DNA from: Flavobacterium panacis
GTDB taxonomy: Bacteria > Bacteroidota > Bacteroidia > Flavobacteriales > Flavobacteriaceae
Length of the DNA stretch: 41,588 nucleotides
Assembly: GCF_024649945.1 (NCBI RefSeq)
Contig: NZ_JANKMS010000020.1
Span: 1-41,588, forward strand
Direction: 5' to 3'
Within the stretch, counting starts at the first letter, position 1; each line of letters begins with the position of its first letter. The notes under the pieces were generated by a model. It was not told the DNA's origin, ran no database searches, and saw only the letters and a program-made list of their open reading frames with translations. Positions 8,767 through 17,011 of this stretch are shown piece by piece. Both the position numbers and the translations under genes were made by a program.

Positions 8767-9048
8767 ATGAAAAATCAAGCTAATTCTATTTACAAACAAG
8801 CGGAACGTTTTGCCGAGATAACTAAAAAAAATATTATCAGCGGTAATATCGTTCGGGCTAAAAAGTGTTTAGCACTTGCTGAACGGTTATTTATTACCGG
8901 AAGCATCGAAACTAAAAATGCTATTTCAAACGTGTACGTTTTTTCGGTTTCTTCTTTTATGGAAATGCGCCACTGCAATATTTCGCATCTTTTTCCACAA
9001 ACACTTAAAGCAGAATATATCAAACAGGTTAATGCTTCTGGAGTCTAA
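8767..9048 (+). CDS. Small kdp-associated protein of unknown function
   Basis: The 93-residue soluble protein has no recognised catalytic motif. It is largely helical by composition: the N-terminus (about 1-45) has the heptad-like pattern of a helical hairpin, and the C-terminus carries MEMRHCNISHLFPQTLK, with two His and one Cys close together. Similar short proteins sit at the head of kdp operons in other Bacteroidota; the family may be the one called DUF7674, but I am not sure. It begins 116 bp after a terminator and precedes the kdpF region on the same strand, so it is probably the first gene of the kdp transcript. The word TTTTGGCATAAA occurs twice upstream (8661-8672, 8729-8740). Confidence 0.7.
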   Translation: MKNQANSIYKQAERFAEITKKNIISGNIVRAKKCLALAERLFITGSIETKNAISNVYVFSVSSFMEMRHCNISHLFPQTLKAEYIKQVNASGV

Positions 9049-9115
9049 AATGTTTAATCGGTTAACTGTTTAATCGTTTTCTGCAACAATCTAAAATCTG
9101 AAATCTAAAATAATT

Positions 9116-9199
9116 ATGATCACTTTTCTTTTACTCGGGCTAGCCGTTTTGCTGTTTGCCATTTGTTTTCTCTCTGTTGAATTCTTTGAAAAAATCTAA
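9116..9199 (+). CDS. 27-residue single-span membrane mini-protein
   Basis: An ATG at 9116 opens a short reading frame encoding MITFLLLGLAVLL...SVEFFEKI. It has one hydrophobic helix (about residues 3-20) and a short charged tail. Its stop is 3 bp before the ATG of kdpF, so the two would be translationally coupled. KdpF is also a one-helix subunit of about 25-29 residues, so this could be a second, diverged KdpF-like lipid-facing helix or a regulator of the Kdp complex. It is too short to be certain from one genome; the coupling and hydrophobic pattern are the evidence. Confidence 0.55.
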   Translation: MITFLLLGLAVLLFAICFLSVEFFEKI

Positions 9200-9202
9200 A
9201 TC

Positions 9203-9280
9203 ATGACTGCACTCTTTATTGTTTCAATTGCCGTTTTCGTGTATTTGGTTTATGTATTAATTAAACCTGAAAAATTTTAA
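9203..9280 (+). CDS. kdpF: K+-transporting ATPase subunit F
   Basis: The 25-residue single-helix peptide MTALFIVSIAVFVYLVYVLI-KPEKF matches KdpF in length, position and the C-terminal YLVYxLIxPExF pattern. KdpF is a small lipid-like stabilising subunit of the KdpFABC potassium pump in the inner membrane. It precedes kdpA by 110 bp, a gap filled by a hairpin element at 9282-9360. It is short enough to be missed by routine gene callers. Confidence 0.85.
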   Translation: MTALFIVSIAVFVYLVYVLIKPEKF

Positions 9281-9281
9281 T

Positions 9282-9360
9282 AAATGTGAAATGTCAAAAG
9301 TGAAATGTTAGATGTCTTTCATTTTACAAATCACATCTCACTTTTCACAACTTCACATTT
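9282..9360. repeat. Word-hairpin element (GTGAAATGT type)
   Basis: The kdpF-kdpA gap is an imperfect long inverted repeat. The left arm has the words AAATGTGAAATGTC and AAAGTGAAATGT; the right arm has CACTTTTCACAACTTC and ACATTT, complementary to the left. It could form a long hairpin in the kdp mRNA. Confidence 0.6.
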
Positions 9361-9390
9361 CACTTTTTACAATCAACAACTCACAATATT

Positions 9391-11112
9391 ATGAATACAG
9401 AATTACTAGGTGTCATAGGTATTTTTCTCCTAACTATTGTTTTAGCGATTCCCTTCGGAAAATATATTGCTAAAGTCTTTTTAGGAAACAAAACACTTCT
9501 TGACCCGATTTTCAATCCGCTTGAAAAATTTATTTTTAAAATCAGCGGTATCAATCCAGCTGAAGAAATGAACTGGAAACAGCATCTAAAAGCACTTTTA
9601 AGCATCAATATGGTTTGGTTCTTTCTCTGCTTTTTTGTCCTGCTTTTTCAGGGTTCTTTACCATTAAATCCAGATAATAATCCGTCAATGTCGCCAGATT
9701 TGGCATTTAATACCGCTATTTCATTTGTTGTAAACTGCAACTTACAACATTATTCAGGCGAAAGCGGGGTTTCATACCTATCGCAAATGGTCTTGATGTT
9801 TTTACAATTTGTTTCGGCAGGTGTCGGAATTGCTGCTGCTGTAATGGTTTTTACCGCTATGCGCGAAAGAACCACAGACAAATTGGGGAATTTCTACAAC
9901 TATTTCGTAAAAAGTTGTACTCGTATTTTATTGCCACTTTCAGCAATCGTAGCAACTGCTTTGGTTTTTAGTGGCACTCCTATGACTTTTGAAGGAAAAG
10001 ATACTATTACTACTTTGCAAGGTGATCACGTTGAAGTTTCTCGCGGACCTGCTGCTGCTTTTATCGCCATTAAGCATATTGGTACAAACGGTGGTGGATT
10101 CTTCGGAGCGAACTCTGCACATCCTTTAGAAAACCCAACTTATTTTACAAATGCAGTTGAACTTTGGGCACAAATGATTGTTCCTTTTGCGATGATTTTC
10201 GCACTTGGTTTCTTCCTTAAAAAACAAAAATTCGCTTACATCATTTTTGGTGTAATGACCGTGGGATTCCTGCTCTTGGTAATTCCGACAATATCAAGCG
10301 AAATCAGCGGAAATCCTGCTATCGAAAAAATGGGAATTTCTCAGTTAAATGGAGCGATGGAAGGAAAAGAAGTCCGTTTTGGCCCAGCTATTTCTGGTTT
10401 CTGGAGTATTGCGACAACGGTAATTTCTACAGGTTCTGTAAACAGTATGCACGATAGTTCTATGCCAGTTTCTGGAGCTATGCAGTTATTAGCTATGATG
10501 GTTAACGTATTCTATGGCGGATGCGGTGTTGGTTACCTCAACTTTTACATTTTCATTATTCTGGCTGTTTTCATTTCTGGATTAATGGTGGGTCGAACTC
10601 CCGAGTTTTTCGGAAAGAAAATCGAAGCTCGGGAAGTTAAAATTGCTGCTTTTATCGCTATTCTTCATCCTTTATTGATTCTAGCAGGAACAGCTTTAGC
10701 TTCTTATTTTGCTGCGAATGATACTGCGATGGGCTATTGGTTCAACGGAAATGCAAAGGGCTGGCTCAACAATCCAGGAAATCACGGATTCTCTGAAATG
10801 TTATACGAATACACTTCAAGCGCTGCTAACAACGGTTCTGGTTTTGAAGGTTTAGGCGATAATAATCCGTTTTGGAATATCACTACGGGAATTGTTTTAC
10901 TGTTAAGCCGTTTCATTCCGATAATTGGACCTTTGGCAATTGCTGGTTTATTAGCCAATAAAAAATACATTCCAGAAAGTGCAGGAACTTTAAAAACCGA
11001 TACCACAATTTTCGGAATCATGATTTTTGCTGTAATCGCTATTGTTGCCGCTTTATCTTTCTTTCCTGCGCTGGCGTTAGGTCCACTTGCTGAATATTTT
11101 ACACTGAAATAA
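9391..11112 (+). CDS. kdpA: K+-transporting ATPase subunit A
   Basis: The 573-residue polytopic membrane protein is the potassium-selecting channel-like subunit of KdpFABC, a superfamily of K+ transporters with four pore loops. All four loops can be recognised: NCNLQHYSGESG (about 113-124), IGTNGGGFFGANSAHP, VNSMHDSSMPVSGA, and ANNGSGFEGLGDNNPFWN. The length is close to that of E. coli KdpA (557). It is followed after 197 bp by kdpB, and the gap holds a word-hairpin element. The pump is normally made under potassium limitation, consistent with the sensor genes downstream. Confidence 0.96.
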   Translation: MNTELLGVIGIFLLTIVLAIPFGKYIAKVFLGNKTLLDPIFNPLEKFIFKISGINPAEEMNWKQHLKALLSINMVWFFLCFFVLLFQGSLPLNPDNNPSMSPDLAFNTAISFVVNCNLQHYSGESGVSYLSQMVLMFLQFVSAGVGIAAAVMVFTAMRERTTDKLGNFYNYFVKSCTRILLPLSAIVATALVFSGTPMTFEGKDTITTLQGDHVEVSRGPAAAFIAIKHIGTNGGGFFGANSAHPLENPTYFTNAVELWAQMIVPFAMIFALGFFLKKQKFAYIIFGVMTVGFLLLVIPTISSEISGNPAIEKMGISQLNGAMEGKEVRFGPAISGFWSIATTVISTGSVNSMHDSSMPVSGAMQLLAMMVNVFYGGCGVGYLNFYIFIILAVFISGLMVGRTPEFFGKKIEAREVKIAAFIAILHPLLILAGTALASYFAANDTAMGYWFNGNAKGWLNNPGNHGFSEMLYEYTSSAANNGSGFEGLGDNNPFWNITTGIVLLLSRFIPIIGPLAIAGLLANKKYIPESAGTLKTDTTIFGIMIFAVIAIVAALSFFPALALGPLAEYFTLK

Positions 11113-11140
11113 TAATTCATTTTTTTAATGCTGAAATATT

Positions 11141-11276
11141 TTAAACACATAGAAACATAGGAATTAAATCCATAAAAGAGTATAAAAGAAAAACTAGTTT
11201 TCACACATAGCTATGTGAGTGTATGCAAGTGAAATACCTTTTCCGCAAAGTAAAATCTATGTTTCTATGTGTTTAA
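11141..11276. repeat. Word-hairpin element with exact 20-bp arms (ACACATAG type)
   Basis: TTAAACACATAGAAACATAG at 11141-11160 is the exact reverse complement of 11257-11276. A 14-bp perfect palindrome CACATAGCTATGTG (11204-11217), built from the same word, sits in the centre. The element fills most of the kdpA-kdpB gap and is a sister of 6688-6830. Confidence 0.8.
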
Positions 11277-11309
11277 AAATCTATTCAGTGAAACAAAATA
11301 TAATATAAA

Positions 11310-13367
11310 ATGACAACTAATAAATCCACATCATTGTTTGAAAGCAAACAGGTAAAAGAAGCTTTATTGCAATCTTTTGTGAAGCTGAATCCAAAAATGA
11401 TGATTAAAAATCCGGTAATGTTTACCGTAGAAATTGGAACTGCCATTATGTTTGCCGTTTGCGTTTCGATCTTAATGGGCGCAACAGATCAAGGCAGTTT
11501 TATTTACAACTTAATTGTTTTCCTAATTTTATTTGTAACGCTTTTGTTTGCCAATTTCGCCGAAGCTATTGCCGAAGCCAGAGGAAAAGCACAAGCCGAC
11601 AGTTTAAGAAAAACCCGTGAAGAAACTCCTGCAAGACAGATTTTGCCAAATGGAGAAATCAAAAATATCAGTTCTTCTCAATTAAAAAAAGACGATATTT
11701 TCATTTGTGAAGCCGGCGATTTAATAGCTGCCGACGGTGAAATTATAGAAGGTCTGGCGACAATCGACGAAAGTGCGATTACGGGAGAAAGTGCTCCTGT
11801 AATTCGCGAAGCTGGCGGAGACAAATCCTCTGTTACGGGAGGAACAAAAGTGTTGTCTGATAAAATCAAAGTAAAAGTAACTTCAGAACCTGGGGAAAGC
11901 TTTTTGGATAAAATGATTGCTTTGGTTGAAGGTGCAAGCCGTCAGAAAACGCCAAACGAAATTGCGTTGACTATTTTATTAGCTGCTTTTACCTTAATCT
12001 TCGTGATTGTCTGTGTTACCCTAAAACCTTTTGCCGATTACGCCAACGCTCCTATTACTATTGCAGCTTTTATTGCGCTATTCGTTTGTTTGATTCCAAC
12101 GACAATTGGAGGTTTGCTTTCTGCGATTGGAATTGCGGGAATGGACAGAGCTCTACGTGCCAATGTAATTACAAAATCGGGAAAAGCGGTTGAAACTGCT
12201 GGAGATATTGACGTTTTGCTTTTGGATAAAACGGGAACAATCACCATTGGAAACAGAAAAGCAACCAATTTCTATCCAACTAAAGGTATTTCTTTTGAAG
12301 ATTTCGTTAAATCTGCGGTATTGAGTTCGCTTGCGGATGATACTCCCGAAGGAAAAAGTATTTTAGAATTAAGTGAAATGATCGATGTAAAAAGTGAAGC
12401 AAAAGCGAGTTTTTTACAAACGACTTCAGACATTTCACACACCATAAAATTTACTGCTGAAACCAGAACTTCGGGTGTGGTTTTAAAAGATGGGACCAAT
12501 ATTCGAAAAGGGGCTCAAGACGCAGCTAAAAAAATCGCAGAACAAGCTGGAAATGCTTTTCCTGAAGATACTTTACAACAGGTTATCTCAATTTCTTCTA
12601 ATGGGGGAACGCCTTTAGTGGTGATCAAAAACAACGAAATCCAAGGTGTTATCGAATTGCAGGATATCATTAAAACCGGAATGAAAGAACGTTTTGAGCG
12701 CTTGCGCAGAATGGGAATCAAAACGGTTATGGTTACAGGCGATAATCCGCTTACGGCTAAGTTTATTGCTGAAAAAGCCGGAGTTGATGACTTTATTGCT
12801 GAAGCGAAGCCTGAAGATAAAATGAATTACATAAGAAAAGAACAAGCTGAAGGTCGTCTAGTTGCCATGATGGGTGATGGAACAAATGACGCTCCTGCTC
12901 TTGCCCAAGCTAATGTGGGCGTTGCCATGAACAGCGGAACTCAAGCAGCTAAAGAAGCCGGAAACATGGTCGATCTTGACAATGATCCAACGAAACTTAT
13001 CGAGATTGTCGAAATTGGAAAACAGCTTTTAATGACTCGCGGAACTTTAACCACTTTCTCAATTGCGAATGACGTTGCTAAATATTTTGCGATTGTTCCT
13101 GCTCTTTTTATTACTGCGATTCCAGCACTGCAAGGTTTGAACATTATGCATTTACACAGTCCAGAAAGTGCGATTTTATCGGCTGTAATTTTCAATGCGA
13201 TTATTATTCCGATCTTGATTCCGCTGGCGTTGAGAGGTGTTGAATATCGTCCGATTGGTGCGAGTGCTATTTTAAAACGTAATCTTTTGATTTATGGGCT
13301 TGGAGGATTGATTATTCCTTTCGTCGGAATAAAAATAATTGACGTGATTGTTGCACTATTCATGTAA
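11310..13367 (+). CDS. kdpB: K+-transporting P-type ATPase subunit B
   Basis: The 685-residue P-type ATPase is the energising subunit of KdpFABC. The phosphorylation motif DKTGT is at 306-310 (the equivalent Asp is 307 in E. coli) and the actuator motif TGES is at 158-161; its serine is the residue at which the E. coli pump is inhibited by phosphorylation. MVTGDNPLTAKFIAEKAGVD and MMGDGTNDAPALAQANVGVA mark the P-domain hinge. Length and motifs indicate an intact enzyme. It lies between kdpA and kdpC in the standard order. No frameshift or missing catalytic residue was seen. Confidence 0.97.
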   Translation: MTTNKSTSLFESKQVKEALLQSFVKLNPKMMIKNPVMFTVEIGTAIMFAVCVSILMGATDQGSFIYNLIVFLILFVTLLFANFAEAIAEARGKAQADSLRKTREETPARQILPNGEIKNISSSQLKKDDIFICEAGDLIAADGEIIEGLATIDESAITGESAPVIREAGGDKSSVTGGTKVLSDKIKVKVTSEPGESFLDKMIALVEGASRQKTPNEIALTILLAAFTLIFVIVCVTLKPFADYANAPITIAAFIALFVCLIPTTIGGLLSAIGIAGMDRALRANVITKSGKAVETAGDIDVLLLDKTGTITIGNRKATNFYPTKGISFEDFVKSAVLSSLADDTPEGKSILELSEMIDVKSEAKASFLQTTSDISHTIKFTAETRTSGVVLKDGTNIRKGAQDAAKKIAEQAGNAFPEDTLQQVISISSNGGTPLVVIKNNEIQGVIELQDIIKTGMKERFERLRRMGIKTVMVTGDNPLTAKFIAEKAGVDDFIAEAKPEDKMNYIRKEQAEGRLVAMMGDGTNDAPALAQANVGVAMNSGTQAAKEAGNMVDLDNDPTKLIEIVEIGKQLLMTRGTLTTFSIANDVAKYFAIVPALFITAIPALQGLNIMHLHSPESAILSAVIFNAIIIPILIPLALRGVEYRPIGASAILKRNLLIYGLGGLIIPFVGIKIIDVIVALFM

Positions 13368-13371
13368 AATT

Positions 13372-13404
13372 AAACCCGACAGGTTTTAAAAGCCTGTCGG
13401 GTTT
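13372..13404. repeat. ACAGGTTTT palindrome, copy 2
   Basis: 33-bp inverted repeat with arms AAACCCGACAGG and CCTGTCGGGTTT, starting 4 bp after the kdpB stop. It could act as a partial terminator or 3'-end stabiliser inside the operon. Confidence 0.7.
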
Positions 13405-13436
13405 GGAAAAAACTCAATAAAAACATTGGTACTAAA

Positions 13437-13475
13437 TTGCTAAGTTCCGAGAAGAAAAACTTAGAATCTTAGCAA
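13437..13475. repeat. CTTAGCAA word hairpin
   Basis: TTGCTAAG (13437-13444) pairs with CTTAGCAA (13468-13475). Further words of the form CTTAGAA and CCTCAGAA run up to the kdpC start. The same vocabulary appears at 14056-14088 and 18867-18902. Confidence 0.55.
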
Positions 13476-13500
13476 CTTAGAACCTCAGAACCTCAAAAAA

Positions 13501-14052
13501 ATGAAAACAATATTTTCAATCATAAAACTTACTGCAGTTACTTTAATCTTATTCGCAGTTATTTATCCTCTTGCGATTTACGGAATCGCACAAATTGCTC
13601 CTAATCAAGGAAAAGGAGAAACACTTTCGGTTAACGGAAAAGTGGTTGGTTATCAGAAAATCGGACAAAAGTTTGATAAATCGAATTATTTCTGGGGAAG
13701 ACCTTCGGCAGTTGATTACAATGCTGCGGGAAGTGCCGGAAGCAATAAAGGTCCGAGCAATGCTGAATATTTAACTTTGGTGCAGAAGAGAATTGATACT
13801 TTCCTTGTTGTTCACCCTTACTTGAAAAAAGCTGAAATTCCAGCTGATATGGTTACGGCTTCAGGAAGTGGTCTAGATCCGAATATTTCTCCTCAAGGTG
13901 CTTTGGTCCAAGTAAAACGTGTGGCTAAAGAACGAAATTTAGCTGAAGCTAAAGTAAAAGCTTTGGTGGAATCTAAAATTAATACGGCTGTTGTTGGTCC
14001 TGAAACTGTGAATGTTTTGGAGTTGAATGTGGCTTTAGATGCGTTGCGTTAA
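13501..14052 (+). CDS. kdpC: K+-transporting ATPase subunit C
   Basis: The 183-residue subunit has one N-terminal membrane helix (about 8-30) and a periplasmic domain with the family motifs YFWGRPSA (near 63) and SGSGLDPNIS (near 120). KdpC is thought to assist potassium delivery and stabilise the KdpFABC complex. Length matches the family (about 190). It is the last pump subunit. The 454-bp gap to the following porin gene is packed with repeats, but strand and synteny suggest the porin and sensor genes belong to the same functional unit. Confidence 0.95.
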   Translation: MKTIFSIIKLTAVTLILFAVIYPLAIYGIAQIAPNQGKGETLSVNGKVVGYQKIGQKFDKSNYFWGRPSAVDYNAAGSAGSNKGPSNAEYLTLVQKRIDTFLVVHPYLKKAEIPADMVTASGSGLDPNISPQGALVQVKRVAKERNLAEAKVKALVESKINTAVVGPETVNVLELNVALDALR

Positions 14053-14093
14053 AAGATGCTAAGGTTCTGAGTTGCTAAGATTCTAAGTTTTAT

Positions 14094-14120
14094 CCTAACA
14101 GGTTTTGAAAACCTTGTAGG
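14094..14120. repeat. ACAGGTTTT palindrome, copy 3
   Basis: CCTAACAGG and CCTTGTAGG flank a TTTTGAAAA core. It follows degenerate CTAAG words at 14056-14088. It is the first of several different repeats in the kdpC-porin gap 14053-14506. Confidence 0.6.
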
Positions 14121-14155
14121 TATGATTTCCCTTTAGAAGCACAGTAACCACACGG

Positions 14156-14262
14156 TTTGTCATCCCGAGGAACGAGGGATCTCCGCAAGTAGCTCGTCAA
14201 AGTATTGTCGATTCTCTGTGTGGAGTTTCTTGCGGAGATTTCTCCTTCGTCGAAATGACAAA
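14156..14262. repeat. 107-bp palindromic repeat (TTTGTCAT...ATGACAAA)
   Basis: The left arm TTTGTCATCCCGAGGAACGA and the right arm ending CTTCGTCGAAATGACAAA are near-complementary over about 34 bp. Inside them CTCCGCAAG pairs with CTTGCGGAG. This resembles REP-like elements widespread in Flavobacteriia. A fragment with related words lies at 14472-14503. Confidence 0.7.
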
Positions 14263-14306
14263 CTAGACGCAAATTTTAATCGAAAACTAAACTTAAAAAT
14301 TAAATA

Positions 14307-14333
14307 CCTGCAAGGTTTTGAAAATCTTACAGG
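14307..14333. repeat. ACAGGTTTT palindrome, copy 4
   Basis: CCTGCAAGG-TTTTGAAAA-TCTTACAGG, an imperfect palindrome related to the copies at 125, 13372 and 14094. Confidence 0.6.
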
Positions 14334-14360
14334 AAATAATACGCCTTTTTACCCCAAATG

Positions 14361-14442
14361 CCCTAGCCCCGATAGTAGTGGAAATCCTTTTGTGCCGGGG
14401 TTCGGCACAAAAGATTGAAACGGATAGCGGGAAACAGCTCCT
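14361..14442 (+). ncRNA. Conserved structured element, copy 1 (Flavo-1-like candidate)
   Basis: Layout: CCCTAGCCCCGATAG, a perfect 11-bp stem CTTTTGTGCCG / CGGCACAAAAG with loop GGGTT (14387-14413), then GAAACGGATAGCGGGAAA and AGCTCCT. The same layout appears on the minus strand at 29602-29687 and truncated at 34446-34493. Similar sequences are common between genes of Flavobacteriia. It may be the Flavo-1 RNA motif, but I could not run a covariance search. It ends 65 bp before the porin start. Confidence 0.55.
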
Positions 14443-14471
14443 AAAAAATCTACTAAATATTAATTTAATTA

Positions 14472-14503
14472 AGAGGACGAGATTGCTCCGTTCCTCGCAA
14501 TGA
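14472..14503. repeat. Partial palindromic repeat ahead of the porin start
   Basis: GAGGACGAGATTGCTCCG followed by TTCCTCGCAATGAC is a short relative of the 14156-14262 type. It ends 3 bp before the porin ATG, so it forms the start-proximal leader and would occupy the ribosome-binding region. Confidence 0.45.
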
Positions 14504-14506
14504 CTT

Positions 14507-15583
14507 ATGAAAAAAATAATACTTACCGCTTTAATCGCTTTTGGTTTTAGCAATTTACACGCACAAGAAGAATCTAAAAATCCGTTTACGTTTTCGGGAT
14601 ATGTAGATGTTTATTATAGTTATGATTTCGGGAAACCGGAAAATCATACACGGCCAAACTTTTTTTATAATTATAACCGAAGCAATGAAGTGAACCTGAA
14701 TTTGGGTTTGGCGAAAGTGAATTATTCGAAAGAAAATATTCGAGGGAATTTTGCGCTGATGGCAGGAACTTATGCACAATATAATATGTCGGCTGAACAG
14801 GATTTATTGCAAAATGTTTATGAAGCAAATGTTGGTGTGAAGATTTCGCAGAAACATGATTTGTGGATTGATGCGGGAATTATGCCTTCGCATATTGGTT
14901 TTGAAAGTGCAATTGGAAAAGACTGCTCGAATTTAACGAGAAGTATTCTTGCTGAGAATTCACCTTATTATGAAGCAGGCGTAAAAATTGGCTACACTTC
15001 TGATTCTGGAAAATGGTATTTGGCGGCGATGTATTTGAACGGCTGGCAGAGAATTCAGAAAATCGACGGAAATCAAACTCCGGCTTTTGGAACACAAGTA
15101 ACTTTTAAACCTACTGACAGAGTGGTTTTGAATTGGAGCACATACGCAGGAAATGAACTGCCTGATATTGACAAAAAATGGCGTTACTTTAATAATTTCT
15201 ACGGACAATTTAAAGTAACAGACAAAACGAATCTGACAACTGGTTTTGATATTGGTTCGCAGCAATCAGCTAAAAACAGTAATAAATACGATACGTGGTT
15301 TTCGCCTGTTTTGATTTTGCAATACAAACCGACAGATAAAATTCAATTGGCAGCGCGAGGGGAATATTACAGTGACGAAAAAGGTGTAATTATCGCAACG
15401 TCAACGCCAAACGGATTCAAAACCTACGGATTTTCAGCTAACTTTGATTACTTAATTACGGATAATGTTATGTTTAGAATTGAAGCGAGAAATCTGTCAA
15501 GCAAAGATGAAATTTTTACCAAAAACAATCTGCCAACAGACACTAATACTTTTGTAACATCTGCATTAGCTATTAGCTTCTAG
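14507..15583 (+). CDS. Kdp-associated outer-membrane beta-barrel porin
   Basis: The 358-residue protein starts with a signal peptide (cleavage probably after ...SNLHA at residue 19). The rest is alternating amphipathic strands with many Tyr/Trp/Phe and a C-terminal ALAISF, as in porins assembled by the Bam machinery. It resembles the putative beta-barrel porin/OmpL-like group in which kdp-linked Bacteroidota porins fall. Its position between kdpC and the KdpD-like sensor suggests it admits K+ or another solute across the outer membrane during potassium starvation; that role is inferred from context only. Confidence 0.85.
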   Translation: MKKIILTALIAFGFSNLHAQEESKNPFTFSGYVDVYYSYDFGKPENHTRPNFFYNYNRSNEVNLNLGLAKVNYSKENIRGNFALMAGTYAQYNMSAEQDLLQNVYEANVGVKISQKHDLWIDAGIMPSHIGFESAIGKDCSNLTRSILAENSPYYEAGVKIGYTSDSGKWYLAAMYLNGWQRIQKIDGNQTPAFGTQVTFKPTDRVVLNWSTYAGNELPDIDKKWRYFNNFYGQFKVTDKTNLTTGFDIGSQQSAKNSNKYDTWFSPVLILQYKPTDKIQLAARGEYYSDEKGVIIATSTPNGFKTYGFSANFDYLITDNVMFRIEARNLSSKDEIFTKNNLPTDTNTFVTSALAISF

Positions 15584-15592
15584 AAAAAAATA

Positions 15593-15689
15593 TTTCACGC
15601 AGATTTTACAGATTAAAGCAGATTAAATTGGATTTTTAATTTAAATAATCTGCGAATATCAGCTTAAATCTTTATAAATCTGCGTGAAA
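15593..15689. repeat. Word-hairpin element (CAGATT type)
   Basis: TTTCACGCAGATTT (15593-15606) is the exact complement of AAATCTGCGTGAAA (15676-15689). The interior repeats GATTTTACAGATT- and GCAGATTAAAT-like words. It fills the porin-kdpD gap. Confidence 0.7.
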
Positions 15690-15735
15690 CAAAAAACTTA
15701 GTGGCTTAGCGTCTTCGTGGCAAAAAAACCTAAAA

Positions 15736-16857
15736 ATGGAAAACGAAAATAACGCACAGCATTTTCTGGATTTGATTCAGAAATCTCGAAAAGGGAAATT
15801 TAAAATCTACATTGGAATGAGCGCCGGTGTGGGTAAAACTTTCCGCATGCTTCAGGAAGCGCATTCGTTATTGAAAAACGGAATCGATGTCAAAATTGGC
15901 TACATCGAAACGCATATGCGGAAGGAAACGCATGAGTTATTGTCTGGTTTGCCGATTATTCCACGACGGACGATTTTTTATAAAGGAAAAGAACTTGATG
16001 AACTCGATGTTCAAGCCATCATCAACCTTAGACCAGAAGTGGTTATCGTTGATGAATTGGCGCATACAAATGTGGAAGGAAGCAAAAACGAAAAACGCTG
16101 GCAGGATGTTCTGGAGATTCTAGAGGCTGGAATTAATGTGATTTCGGCTGTCAATATTCAGCATATTGAGAGTTTAAATGAAGATGTAAAACGTATTACT
16201 GGAATTGATGTTCAGGAAAGAATTCCTGATAATGTTTTGCGTCTGGCTGATGAAGTAGTGAATATCGATTTGACTTCAGAAGATTTGATTGCTCGTTTAA
16301 AAGAAGGCAAAATTTACACGGCTGATAAAATTCAGATGGCTTTGCAGAACTTTTTTAAGTCCGAACAAATTCTGCAGTTGCGTGAATTGGCTTTGAAAGA
16401 AGTTGCAAGTCAAGTCGTTCGAAAAGTAGAAAATGAAGTTCCGAATCTGCATGCTTTGCGTCATGAAAAATTGTTGGCTTGCATTAGCAGTAATGATAAA
16501 ACGGCTAAAATTGTGATTAGAAAAGCAGCACGTTTGGCAAGTTATTACAATGGGATTTGGTATGTTTTGTATGTCGAAACGCCACAAGAAAGCAGTACAA
16601 GAATTGCACTTGATAAACAAAGGCATTTAATTAATAACTTTAAACTCGCTGTGCAATTGGGAGCCGAAGTTATTAAGTTAGAAAATTCGAATATTACCAA
16701 TGCAATTTTGACAACTGTTGAAGAAAAACAAATTACAACTGTCTGCATCGGGAAACCGCATTTGAATTTATTTAAAGTAATTTTGTCAACAACAATTTTC
16801 AGGCGTTTGCTGAATAAATTGTCGTTATCAAACGTCGATCTTGTTATTCTATCTTGA
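15736..16857 (+). CDS. kdpD: KdpD sensor domain plus USP domain, without histidine kinase
   Basis: The 373-residue protein corresponds only to the cytoplasmic N-terminal part of KdpD. It has the nucleotide-binding KdpD domain with Walker A GMSAGVGKT (27-35) and VVIVDELAHTNVEGS near 110-125. A universal-stress-like domain follows at about 245-373 (CISSNDKTAKIVIRKAARLA, VLYVET). The four membrane helices, GAF, HisKA and ATPase domains of full-length KdpD (about 890 residues) are missing. The frame ends cleanly after the USP domain, and a separate kinase gene follows 154 bp later. It is therefore a split sensor, not a broken one. It probably senses K+ or c-di-AMP-like signals and acts on a partner kinase (inference). 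Confidence 0.92.
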   Translation: MENENNAQHFLDLIQKSRKGKFKIYIGMSAGVGKTFRMLQEAHSLLKNGIDVKIGYIETHMRKETHELLSGLPIIPRRTIFYKGKELDELDVQAIINLRPEVVIVDELAHTNVEGSKNEKRWQDVLEILEAGINVISAVNIQHIESLNEDVKRITGIDVQERIPDNVLRLADEVVNIDLTSEDLIARLKEGKIYTADKIQMALQNFFKSEQILQLRELALKEVASQVVRKVENEVPNLHALRHEKLLACISSNDKTAKIVIRKAARLASYYNGIWYVLYVETPQESSTRIALDKQRHLINNFKLAVQLGAEVIKLENSNITNAILTTVEEKQITTVCIGKPHLNLFKVILSTTIFRRLLNKLSLSNVDLVILS

Positions 16858-16865
16858 TTTTTTTT

Positions 16866-16982
16866 ACCATTAAGAGATTAAGTAAATTAAGTTTTTCTTT
16901 GTCTAAAGTACATTAAGCTTAATGTTCTAATTCTAGATTAAAACTAGGTGCTAAACCTTAATTTTCTTAATATCTTAATGGT
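16866..16982. repeat. Word-hairpin element (CATTAAG type)
   Basis: The arms at 16866-16891 (ACCATTAAGAGATTAAG...) and 16957-16982 (...TATCTTAATGGT) are near-perfect complements. A 14-bp perfect palindrome CATTAAGCTTAATG (16911-16924) of the same word lies near the centre. It fills the kdpD-kinase gap. Confidence 0.75.
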
Positions 16983-17011
16983 TCGTATATAAAAAACTTG
17001 TTTTTAAACTT

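Noticed and set aside
11204..11217. CRISPR-like repeats in the kdpA-kdpB gap
   Set aside because: The repeats are palindromes without regular unit-spacer pattern and there are no cas genes.
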